7,048 bases of DNA from NCBI GenBank assembly GCA_031272615.1, contig JAISTL010000269.1, positions 1-7,048 on the forward strand. The letters run 5' to 3'. The DNA comes from Methylobacteriaceae bacterium (GTDB taxonomy: Bacteria > Pseudomonadota > Alphaproteobacteria > Rhizobiales > Beijerinckiaceae). The notes beneath the pieces were generated by a model, which was not told where the DNA came from, did no database searches, and was given only the letters and a program-made list of their open reading frames with translations. This document shows, one piece after another, positions 1-4,740 of this stretch; the stretch's first letter is position 1; the number at the start of each line of letters is the position of its first letter. The position numbers and the translations under genes were made by a program.

Positions 1-286
1 GGAAACCTTTGTCAACAAGGACGCCCGCTCGGCGCTGAAACTCGGCCACGCCCGCGGCGTCGCCCTGCTGGTTCCGGCCCTTGCCGGGCTTTCCGTCGCC
101 GAGTACGCCGCCAACCTGGTGAAGAAAACCGTCACCGGCTCCGGCCACGCCGAGAAGGTTCAGGTTCAGGCCATGATCCGCGTGCTGCTGCCGAAATCGG
201 CGGTCAGCCAGGCCGACGCCGCCGACGCCCTTGCCGTTGCCGTCACCCACGCCCACCATCGCGGCATTCCGGAGCTGAAGGTGTAG
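1..286 (+). CDS. ruvC: RuvC Holliday junction resolvase, C-terminal part (5' truncated by window edge)
   Basis: The frame from position 2 gives 94 residues before the TAG at 284-286. They match the second half of Ruv[21 protein letters not shown], then [31 protein letters not shown], and [16 protein letters not shown]. RuvC is the dimeric endonuclease that cleaves Holliday junctions together with RuvAB. The two aspartates of ADAADALA (visible residues 72 and 75) correspond to metal-binding D138 and D141 of E. coli RuvC. By alignment the catalytic glutamate (E66 in E. coli) is the codon just before the first full codon here, and position 1 would be its last base. The gene runs cleanly to its stop with no damage. 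The wording of the motifs is alphaproteobacterial. No ruvA or ruvB follows within the window; a repeat-rich stretch comes directly after the stop. Confidence 0.95.
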   Translation, partial: ETFVNKDARSALKLGHARGVALLVPALAGLSVAEYAANLVKKTVTGSGHAEKVQVQAMIRVLLPKSAVSQADAADALAVAVTHAHHRGIPELKV

Positions 287-290
287 GTTT

Positions 291-458
291 TGGTGGACGG
301 GGCGGACTTAGCCGCGCGGTCCACGGGTTGACATGACGCACCGCCCGTGCCGCGTCACGTCGACCGGTGGAGTGGGCGGCGAGGGTGTTCTGGTGGACAC
401 GGCGGACTTAGCCGCGTGGTCCACGGGTTGACATGACGCACCGCGTGCGCCGCGTCAC
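291..458. repeat. Direct duplication with exact 100-bp offset
   Basis: The 68 bases at 291-358 recur at 391-458 with six mismatches, exactly 100 bp apart. Each copy starts TGGTGGAC, contains GCGGACTTAGCCGCG, GGTCCACGGGTTGACATGAC, and ends CGCGTCAC. Within each copy TGACGC (334, 434) faces GCGTCA (352, 452), and an inner GCAC/GTGC pair is kept although GTGC lies two bases closer in copy 2. The 32 bases between the copies (359-390) recur further right at 635-666. There is no credible reading frame. This is extragenic repeat DNA that includes single GTGGAC...GTCCAC pairs (293/319 and 393/419). Confidence 0.85.
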
Positions 459-613
459 CCACGAGGAACGAAGCAATCCAGACTTTTTTTACCCGTGCCG
501 CCTGCACCGTTGGTTGATATGTCCACGGCGGCCGCCGCATCATTGCGAGCGGGAGCGAAGCAATCCAGTGTCCACCGAAGAAGGTCTGGATTGCTTCGTT
601 CCTCGCAATGACG
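454..613. repeat. Nested inverted copies of a CATTGCGAG...GAAGCAATCCAG dispersed repeat (REP/MITE-like)
   Basis: Three copies of one short repeat lie here. The right copy (584-610, minus orientation) reads GTCTGGATTGCTTCGTTCCT followed by CGCAATG. The inner left copy (541-568, plus orientation) pairs with it except for a three-base length difference in the middle. The outer left copy (462-483) is a perfect 22-base inverted match to 584-605, though its CATTGCGAG end is degraded. Read through, such repeats give spurious peptides containing CEERSNP or LDCFVPRND, which are familiar from many bacterial genomes as dispersed extragenic palindromes. Either left copy could form a hairpin with the right copy. 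No transposase is present, so any mobility would depend on a source elsewhere. Confidence 0.8.
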
Positions 614-634
614 GCCCAACCGTCGGGGCGACAG

Positions 635-685
635 GTCAACCGGCGGAGTGGGCGGCGAGGGTGTTCTGGTGGACACGGTGGACTT
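635..685 (+). repeat. Third copy of the upstream repeat unit (matches 359-409)
   Basis: Positions 635-685 match 359-409 at a constant offset of 276 with three mismatches (at 362, 368 and 403 of the first copy). The shared part includes GTGGGCGGCGAGGGTGTTC and the first two GTGGAC-like units. After 685 the similarity ends and the sequence becomes the GTGGAC array. This suggests the array arose from the head of this repeat unit by copying of its 9-bp module. Confidence 0.8.
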
Positions 686-782
686 CGTGGACCAGGTGGA
701 CACGGTGGACGATGAGCCTGCAATTTTGGTTTAAACCACGGATTCAACGCAGATAATTGTCCACCCGGTCCACCCCGTCCGC
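669..782. repeat. GTGGAC 9-bp-phased array with inverted right arm (element A)
   Basis: GTGGAC starts at 669, 678, 687, 696 and 705: five units at an exact 9-bp period with variable 3-bp linkers. After 48 bases, the reverse complement GTCCAC appears at 759 and 768, with a degenerate GTCCGC at 777, again at 9-bp spacing. The three right units can pair with the last three left units (19 of 24 bases), so a long stem-loop is possible. The repeat is open in several frames and yields low-complexity peptides such as repeated W-T-R, but no start, ribosome site or family resemblance supports translation. It shares its design with the element at 4562-4698. Confidence 0.85.
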
Positions 783-831
783 CAAAACTCCCTTCTTTTG
801 ACCGGAATCCGCTTTCCCGGCGGCTTGGGCC

Positions 832-861
832 TTGACATTCTCATATCACGACACATTTATT
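832..861 (+). promoter_or_regulatory. Possible sigma-70 promoter for the 991 gene
   Basis: A consensus TTGACA (832-837) is followed, after 18 bp, by TTTATT (856-861, four of six to TATAAT). The surrounding bases are clearly more AT-rich than the flanking DNA. Transcription would start near 868, leaving a leader of about 120 nt before the ATG at 991. The -35 is excellent and the -10 is mediocre. Nothing else is recognisable between 783 and 990 apart from the ribosome binding site. Confidence 0.4.
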
Positions 862-990
862 CAGTATATTGACCATCACATTGTCAGTCATCCGCCCCAA
901 CCGCCGGCGGATCGTGCCGCAATACTGCGCGGCGTTTCGGCGGTTTCTTTCCGGAAATGGAGCGCGGAGCAGAAAGGAGCCTGAACGCCG

Positions 991-1467
991 ATGCATTTTT
1001 TACGGACGAGAATATTCAGACGGATTGACATCGGACAGCTGTTTTATCTGCCCGTGCTGGCCATGGCGCTGTGGTTCGGCTCAGGGTTGCTCGGCTCCTT
1101 CGCCATCGGCGGACACAGCTATTATGACGGGCTTGTCGCCGCGGCGCGCGCCTATTACCCGGACGCCGCGGATATCCGTGTCACGCAGCAGGGAGAGATG
1201 TATCCGCTGACGACTCTGGTGGTGGAACTGCCCCCCGACAGCTACCCCGAGGTTCCGAAACTGCCCGCCTATTGTTGTCCGCAGATCAATTCCTGCTATC
1301 CCGACGGGGTGGTGCAGTTTGAACCGAGAGAATGGTCATTCGCCTTTGAACTGGTGGGAAAAAAGCAGGTGCCGCAGGCGCAGCTGCGCATGTATTCCAG
1401 TTCCGCCGGCGCCGATGAGGTTTCCGTCAGTACAAATGCGCTGTGTGACCGGCGCATCATACATTAG
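991..1467 (+). CDS. Hypothetical membrane-anchored protein (158 aa)
   Basis: I do not recognise the family. The ATG at 991 is chosen because AAAGGAG (973-979) lies 11 bases upstream. The N-terminus is basic (MHFLRTRIFRR) and is followed by one hydrophobic segment, about residues 14-38 (IGQLFYLPVLAMALWFGSGL and onward). This looks like an uncleaved signal anchor that leaves about 120 residues outside the cytoplasm. The exported part has a tyrosine- and proline-rich stretch, a Cys-Cys plus Cys cluster (AYCCPQINSC, about residues 93-102) and one more Cys near the end, so disulphides are possible. It ends with polar sequence and no second membrane segment. Codon use and GC content resemble the flanking genes, which favours a real gene. 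Function is unknown; a lipoprotein is unlikely because no lipobox follows the hydrophobic segment. Confidence 0.6.
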   Translation: MHFLRTRIFRRIDIGQLFYLPVLAMALWFGSGLLGSFAIGGHSYYDGLVAAARAYYPDAADIRVTQQGEMYPLTTLVVELPPDSYPEVPKLPAYCCPQINSCYPDGVVQFEPREWSFAFELVGKKQVPQAQLRMYSSSAGADEVSVSTNALCDRRIIH

Positions 1468-1550
1468 CTGAAAAGGTTGATTCACAAGCGGAACAATGGC
1501 GCTGTGCCGCGGAATAAAACACGAAATTCGCATTTCATTACAGAAAAAAT

Positions 1551-1578
1551 GTGACTTTCCGACATCGTGTTCTATATA
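1551..1578 (+). promoter_or_regulatory. Possible promoter of the ribbon-helix-helix gene
   Basis: GTGACT (1551-1556, four of six to TTGACA) is followed after 16 bp by TATATA (1573-1578), inside the most AT-rich stretch of the window. Transcription would begin near 1585, about 35 nt before the ATG at 1619. The gap of about 150 bp after the preceding gene favours independent transcription. Both hexamers are imperfect. Confidence 0.35.
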
Positions 1579-1618
1579 TCTGATTAAGGACTTTCCTGAA
1601 CGACAAACGGATAATAAA

Positions 1619-1915
1619 ATGGATAAGACGCAACCGATGACTGTCACCCTGCCGCCAGAGATGGCTGAACTCGTAACGGAAAAAATCGCCTCGGGCGAAT
1701 ACAGCAGCGTGCTTGACGTCATTTGTGAGGCGCTGTTGTCCATGGCGGGCGACGACGTTATGGTCAATCGCTGGATGGCTGATCGTGAAGACGATACGTC
1801 CGGTCTCGAGGAGGATTTCACGCTGCTTGAGAGCCATGCCGGCGTGCACATCTCCCGCGGCGCCTCTCTCGAATCCGCCGCGCGCTGGGGCTTTCTCACC
1901 AAGGCCAACGGCTGA
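1619..1915 (+). CDS. Ribbon-helix-helix protein, ParD-antitoxin-like, no adjacent toxin
   Basis: The product is 98 residues if it starts at the ATG at 1619 (MDKTQPMTVTLPPEM). A later ATG at 1637 is also possible, and neither has a clear Shine-Dalgarno. The N-terminal half follows the ParD/CopG plan: a beta strand (MTVTLPPE, residues 7-14), helix A (MAELVTEKIASGE), a turn with a Ser pair (YSSVLDV) and helix B (VICEALLSM). Proteins of this fold dimerise, bind operators through the paired strands, and usually neutralise a ParE- or RelE-type toxin through an acidic C-terminal tail. Here the tail (residues 44-98) is acidic at first (DREDDTSGLEED), then becomes ESHAGVHISRGASLESAARW, unlike the usual ParD tail. 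No toxin gene lies on either side, so this could be an orphan antitoxin or a stand-alone regulator. Extending the frame upstream to 1496 would add 41 residues with no family resemblance across AT-rich promoter-like DNA, so I reject that start. Confidence 0.7.
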   Translation: MDKTQPMTVTLPPEMAELVTEKIASGEYSSVLDVICEALLSMAGDDVMVNRWMADREDDTSGLEEDFTLLESHAGVHISRGASLESAARWGFLTKANG

Positions 1916-1978
1916 GCCTCCCCGAAAGGGGCGCTTGCCGTCGTTCCATCCCCGGTTCGCAAAAGCCGTCATGGGGCT

Positions 1979-2011
1979 GCGGGCTGCGGCTGTTGCCCGC
2001 CATGTAAAATT
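1979..2011 (+). terminator. Weak terminator-like hairpin after the ribbon-helix-helix gene
   Basis: GCGGGC (1979-1984) faces GCCCGC (1995-2000) across a 10-base loop and is followed by CATGTAAAATTTTATT, which contains a run of four T at 2010-2013. A smaller hairpin, CCCC-GAAA-GGGG (1920-1931), sits five bases after the stop codon and lacks a T-run. Together they could end the upstream transcript, but neither is a textbook intrinsic terminator. Confidence 0.3.
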
Positions 2012-2014
2012 TTA

Positions 2015-2042
2015 TTGATATCTCCGCGCATTACCCTTAAAT
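2015..2042 (+). promoter_or_regulatory. Probable promoter of hss
   Basis: TTGATA (2015-2020, five of six) and TTAAAT (2037-2042, four of six) are separated by 16 bp, in an AT-rich island between GC-rich flanks. Transcription would start near 2049 and give hss a leader of about 147 nt. Confidence 0.45.
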
Positions 2043-2064
2043 ACCCATGAAACGGATTAACCGC

Positions 2065-2096
2065 ATCCGCGGGCGGGCGCAGTCGCCGCCGCGGAT
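2065..2096 (+). promoter_or_regulatory. GC-rich hairpin in the hss leader
   Basis: ATCCGCGG (2065-2072) is a perfect inverted match to CCGCGGAT (2089-2096), and the stem can continue with bulges (CGG/CCG) toward an apical loop near 2078-2083. It would form in the 5' leader about 100 nt before the hss start. It matches no riboswitch class I know, and a chance GC palindrome cannot be excluded. Confidence 0.3.
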
Positions 2097-2195
2097 CGCA
2101 ACCATGGAGCTGTTCCCCAATGGCCTTGCCTTCGCCGCGCTGACGCGGCCGGAAGACGGGCCGCATCGCAACGAGAGAGAAAAGGATAACGTGGA

Positions 2196-3632
2196 ATGGA
2201 AAACGGGCGCGTTTTCGGTCGCATCACCGGCCCGGTGGTGATGATCGGTTTCGGTTCGGTCGGTCGCGGGGTTTTACCGCTGATTTTACGTCATCTTCAG
2301 GTGGATACCGCCCGTTTCACCGTTCTCGACCCCTGCGACGCCCACCGGGCCGAGGCGGAAGCCCAGGGCGTTCGCTTTCTCAAGCAGGCCGTCACCGCTG
2401 AAAATTATCGCACCCTGCTGGCGCCGCTGCTCACCGGCGGCGACGGCCGGGGCTTCTGCGTCAACCTCTCGGTGGATGTCTCTTCGGTGGATGTCATGGA
2501 ATTCTGCCGCTCCCTCGGCGCGCTCTACATCGACACCGTGGTCGAGCCGTGGCCGGGTTTCTATTCTTCCGCGACGCTGCCCATCGAGGCCCGCACCAAT
2601 TATGCCCTGCGTGAATCCCTGCTGGCGGCCCGGCGCGCCGCTCCGGGCGGGCCCACCGCCGTCTCCTGCTGCGGCGCCAACCCGGGCATGGTGTCATGGT
2701 TCGTCAAACAGGCGCTGCTCAACCTCGCCGCCGATCTCCGCGTTTCTCCGGCCGGAGAACCCGCCGCCCGCGCCGGTTGGGCCGGGCTGATGCGCGGCCT
2801 CGGCGTCACCGGCATCCACATCGCCGAGCGCGACACCCAGGCGGCGGCCGCTCCCAAACCCATGAACACCTTTGTCAACACCTGGTCGGTGGACGGTTTC
2901 ATTTCCGAGGGGCTTCAACCGGCGGAGCTGGGGTTCGGCACCCATGAGCGCCGGCTGCCGCCAAACGCCGGAGTCCACGCCGCGGGTTGCGGCGCCGCCA
3001 TCTATCTGAGGCAGCCTGGCGCCGGCACCCGGGTGCGCAGTTGGACTCCCGCCTCCGCCGGGCAATACGGCTTTCTCGTCACCCACAACGAATCCATTTC
3101 CATCGCCGATTATTACACCCTGCGCGATGACGCCGGAACCGTGCTCTACCGGCCGACCTGCCACTACGCCTATCACCCGTGCGACGCCGCCGTGCTGTCG
3201 CTGCACGAGTTGATGGGCCGCGCCGGGCGGCCGCAGCCGGTGTTTCATATCCTGGATGAGAATGAAATCATCACCGGCATGGACGAGCTCGGCGTGCTGC
3301 TTTACGGCCACGCCCGCAACGCCTACTGGTACGGCTCCAGCCTGACCAACGCCGAAGCCAGAACCCTTGTGTCGCACCAGAACGCCACCGGTCTGCAGGT
3401 GAGTTCGGCGGTGCTGGCCGGCATGGTGTGGGCGCTGGAACACCCGGAGAGCGGCATTGTCGAAGCCGACGAGATGGATTTCCGCCGCTGTCTTGAAATC
3501 CAGCGTCCCTATCTCGGGCCGGTCGGCGGCGTGTACACGGACTGGACACCCCTCGCCGGACGCCCCGGCCTGTTCGCCGAGGACCTGGACCTCGAAGACC
3601 CGTGGCAGTTCCACAATGTGCTGGTGACATAA
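2196..3632 (+). CDS. hss: Homospermidine synthase
   Basis: This 478-residue enzyme is cytosolic and NAD-dependent. It makes sym-homospermidine from putrescine by transferring an aminobutyl group, with release of ammonia; spermidine can serve as a donor in this family. The N-terminus carries a Rossmann nucleotide-binding loop, VVMIGFGSVGRG (G18, G20, G23). Family signatures follow: GFCVNLSVDVSS, LYIDTVVEPW (about 110-119), TAVSCCGANPGMVSWFVKQA (154-173), IHIAERDTQ, NTWSVDGFISEGLQPAELG (228-246), VRSWTPASAGQYGFLVTHNE, YRPTCHYAYHPC, GVLLYGHARNAYWYGS and QNATGLQVSSAVLAGMVWAL. W230 corresponds to W229 of the Blastochloris viridis enzyme, where it binds the substrate's charged amine. Length and motif order match that enzyme from end to end. 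The start is set by AAAGGA (2181-2186) nine bases before the ATG. It appears to be transcribed alone and ends at a hairpin facing fau. Product assignment is near certain; polyamine use by this host is inferred. Confidence 0.96.
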   Translation: MENGRVFGRITGPVVMIGFGSVGRGVLPLILRHLQVDTARFTVLDPCDAHRAEAEAQGVRFLKQAVTAENYRTLLAPLLTGGDGRGFCVNLSVDVSSVDVMEFCRSLGALYIDTVVEPWPGFYSSATLPIEARTNYALRESLLAARRAAPGGPTAVSCCGANPGMVSWFVKQALLNLAADLRVSPAGEPAARAGWAGLMRGLGVTGIHIAERDTQAAAAPKPMNTFVNTWSVDGFISEGLQPAELGFGTHERRLPPNAGVHAAGCGAAIYLRQPGAGTRVRSWTPASAGQYGFLVTHNESISIADYYTLRDDAGTVLYRPTCHYAYHPCDAAVLSLHELMGRAGRPQPVFHILDENEIITGMDELGVLLYGHARNAYWYGSSLTNAEARTLVSHQNATGLQVSSAVLAGMVWALEHPESGIVEADEMDFRRCLEIQRPYLGPVGGVYTDWTPLAGRPGLFAEDLDLEDPWQFHNVLVT

Positions 3633-3641
3633 CACGCTTGT

Positions 3642-3669
3642 CCCGCGGCCGCGAGTCGGCGCGGGCGGG
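3642..3669. terminator. Strong GC hairpin between convergent hss and fau
   Basis: CCCGC (3642-3646), a GG bulge, and CCGCG (3649-3653) pair with CGCGG and GCGGG (3660-3669) around a six-base loop, giving a ten-pair all-GC stem. It begins nine bases after the hss stop and lies 26 bases beyond the fau stop on the other strand, so it could serve both genes. Neither side has a T-run, so termination may need Rho, or the hairpin may mainly protect transcript ends. Confidence 0.5.
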
Positions 3670-3695
3670 CCTCGCTTCCGGCGGGAGGGGGTGCG

Positions 3696-4280
3696 TCAGC
3701 GCTGGAACACGCCGGCTTCGGTGACGACGCCGTCCAGAAGCCGGTCATGCCGTTCGAGCGGCACATGGGCGACGCGCTGCGTCTCGAAGGCAAGCCCCAC
3801 CATGTGAACGCGTTTGGTCGCGGCGACGTCGGCCACCGCGCGGTCAAAGTAGCCGCGCCCGTAACCCAGGCGGCCGAAGGCGGAGTCAAAGGCGACCAGC
3901 GGCGCCAGAATGAGGTCCGGCGCCCGGATCTCCGCGGTGTCCGGGGGTTCGCGCAGGCCGAAGGGGCCGTCCTCCAGAGTGTCGCCGACGCGGAACACAT
4001 GAAAGCTCAAGGTTTCGCCGCAAAGTCGCGGCAGCACCAGCGCCGCCCCGGTTTCGGCGATGAGCGCAAACAGCGGACGCGGGTCAACCTCGCTGCCGAT
4101 GGGCCAGTAGGCGCTAACCGTGTCCGCCGGCGTGAGGCGCGTGAAAAACCCGGAGGCCGCCGTATGCGCGACGATGCGCCGCGAGGCGTCGTCACGGGCG
4201 GCGGGGGCGAGCGCGTCGCGGGCCTGGAGCGCTGCCCGGCGCAGCAATTGTTTTTCAACGGAAAGAGAAGAGTCGGCCAT
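3696..4280 (-). CDS. fau: 5-formyltetrahydrofolate cyclo-ligase (MTHFS)
   Basis: The product is 194 residues, normal for the family. It converts 5-formyltetrahydrofolate to 5,10-methenyltetrahydrofolate with ATP, returning the inhibitory storage folate to the one-carbon pool in the cytosol. Visible motifs are the N-terminal KQLLRRAALQAR (residues 10-21), SAYWPIGSEVDPRPL (56-70), the LVLPRL strand, and the glycine-rich catalytic motif RLGYGRGYFDR (137-147). The start is the ATG at 4278-4280 because GGAGGT (complement of 4286-4291) sits five bases upstream. A frame open back to 4412 would add 44 unrelated residues across the structured RNA region, and I reject it. A probable 6S RNA lies directly upstream on the same strand, the ssrS-fau (ssrS-ygfA) arrangement known in proteobacteria. 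The gene converges with hss. Confidence 0.94.
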   Translation of the reverse strand: MADSSLSVEKQLLRRAALQARDALAPAARDDASRRIVAHTAASGFFTRLTPADTVSAYWPIGSEVDPRPLFALIAETGAALVLPRLCGETLSFHVFRVGDTLEDGPFGLREPPDTAEIRAPDLILAPLVAFDSAFGRLGYGRGYFDRAVADVAATKRVHMVGLAFETQRVAHVPLERHDRLLDGVVTEAGVFQR

Positions 4281-4351
4281 GAATGACCTCCGGCACACGT
4301 CAGCGACCGGCGACCTCCGGACGAGGTACAAAAACAGCGGGCCGCGGGGTC

Positions 4352-4389
4352 GTAGGAGAATAAAATCCCGGTGACCTACAAAAGTAGGT
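4352..4389 (-). promoter_or_regulatory. Three mutually exclusive pairing segments between the ncRNA and fau
   Basis: On the minus strand, ACCTAC (4389-4384) is followed after TTTT by its exact complement GTAGGT (4379-4374). Another CCTAC (4356-4352) can pair with the same GTAGG. In addition, ACCT (4389-4386) belongs to the proposed closing stem of the upstream RNA. The middle segment can therefore pair with only one partner at a time. This could mark 3' end formation or processing of the upstream RNA, or attenuation before fau. The pairings are visible; the regulatory role is inferred. Confidence 0.4.
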
Positions 4390-4500
4390 GGGCGCCGTGT
4401 GTCCAATTCCACGGAACTGGTCAGGGACAGCTCCCTTAGGGATCGTAAGGCCCCGGCGGTTTACTCCCGACGGGCCCTGCAGCACCGCCACCCTCTTCAT
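4381..4500 (-). ncRNA. ssrS: Probable 6S RNA (ssrS), approximate ends
   Basis: 6S RNA binds sigma-70 RNA polymerase by imitating an open promoter. The call rests on position and structure. In many proteobacteria ssrS lies directly upstream of fau/ygfA on the same strand, as this segment does. The minus-strand RNA can form a closing stem (GAAGAGGGUGGCGGUG with CACACGGCGCCCACCU plus CUUU, with bulges), an inner helix CAGGG/CCCUG, a small CCUUA/UAAGG hairpin, and a stable side hairpin CCAGUUC-CGUG-GAAUUGG on the 3' side, comparable to the 3'-side hairpin of E. coli 6S. A TATGCT box (complement of 4501-4506) would start the RNA near 4494, but I see no good -35. At about 110-120 nt it is shorter than typical 6S RNAs, so the true ends may lie outside these limits. 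A different structured leader of fau is the alternative. Confidence 0.5.
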
Positions 4501-4547
4501 AGCATATCGCGGACTGATTTACCAGTGGCGTCCTGCCGCATGTGCGC

Positions 4548-4562
4548 CCGGAACAGTTCCGG
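4548..4562. promoter_or_regulatory. Perfect 15-bp palindrome upstream of the ncRNA promoter
   Basis: CCGGAAC-A-GTTCCGG is a seven-base perfect inverted repeat about a single central base. It lies about 55-70 bp upstream of the likely ncRNA start and touches the first GTGGAC unit of the adjacent element. It has the shape of a homodimer operator, but it does not match the alphaproteobacterial LexA site (a direct GTTC repeat) or another operator I can name. Confidence 0.3.
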
Positions 4563-4698
4563 TGGACTGGGGTGGACACGGTGGACCTGGTGGACATGGT
4601 GGACGTTTGTCTGCCTTGGATTCCTTGAGTTTTCCCCGAATTGTGACCCGTTCATGTCCACCGTGTCCACTCCGTCCACCATGTCCACCCTCGTCCAC
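4562..4698. repeat. Symmetric GTGGAC/GTCCAC inverted-repeat element (element B)
   Basis: GTGGAC starts at 4562, 4572, 4581, 4590 and 4599 (spacings 10, 9, 9, 9). After a 51-base unique loop, GTCCAC starts at 4656, 4665, 4674, 4683 and 4693 (spacings 9, 9, 9, 10), an exact mirror image. The two 43-base arms match as inverted repeats at 36 of 43 positions, with differences only in the linkers. Single-stranded DNA or RNA would form a long stem-loop. The element lies 43 bases past the stop of the Sel1 gene and upstream of the ncRNA, so it could end or protect the Sel1 transcript, although no T-run follows. It repeats the design of element A (669-782), whose right arm is shorter. Confidence 0.9.
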
Positions 4699-4740
4699 CA
4701 CATCCTATGGGGCTTATCCCTGAGTATGCCTGCGGCGAGG

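Noticed and set aside
669..710. CRISPR-like array
   Set aside because: The unit is 9 bp with 3-bp linkers; repeat and spacer lengths are far too short, and no cas gene is present.
433..756. Open frame giving a W-T-R repeat protein
   Set aside because: It is produced by the GTGGAC array and dispersed palindromes; there is no ribosome site, and the same repeats are open in other frames and on the other strand.
869..1210. Plus-strand open frame of 113 codons
   Set aside because: It overlaps the 991 gene in another frame, has no ribosome binding site, and its composition is that of an out-of-frame shadow.
1496..1618. N-terminal extension of the ribbon-helix-helix protein to the ATG at 1496
   Set aside because: The added 41 residues cover AT-rich promoter-like sequence and lie before the conserved beta strand.
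1336..1962. Minus-strand open frame of 208 codons opposite the ribbon-helix-helix gene
   Set aside because: The plus strand encodes a recognisable fold and the antisense product shows no family features; long antisense frames are common in GC-rich DNA.
2047..2241. Upstream open frame of 64 codons overlapping the hss start
   Set aside because: Its ATG lies at or just before the predicted transcription start, it has no ribosome site, and it runs into hss out of frame.
2694..3635. Minus-strand open frame of 313 codons opposite hss
   Set aside because: It is fully antisense to an enzyme whose motifs are continuous on the plus strand.
4281..4412. Extension of fau to an ATG at 4412
   Set aside because: A strong GGAGGT precedes the ATG at 4280, and the extension matches no family sequence while covering the structured RNA leader.
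4548..4562. SOS (LexA) box
   Set aside because: The alphaproteobacterial LexA site is a spaced direct GTTC repeat; this is an inverted repeat with a one-base centre.
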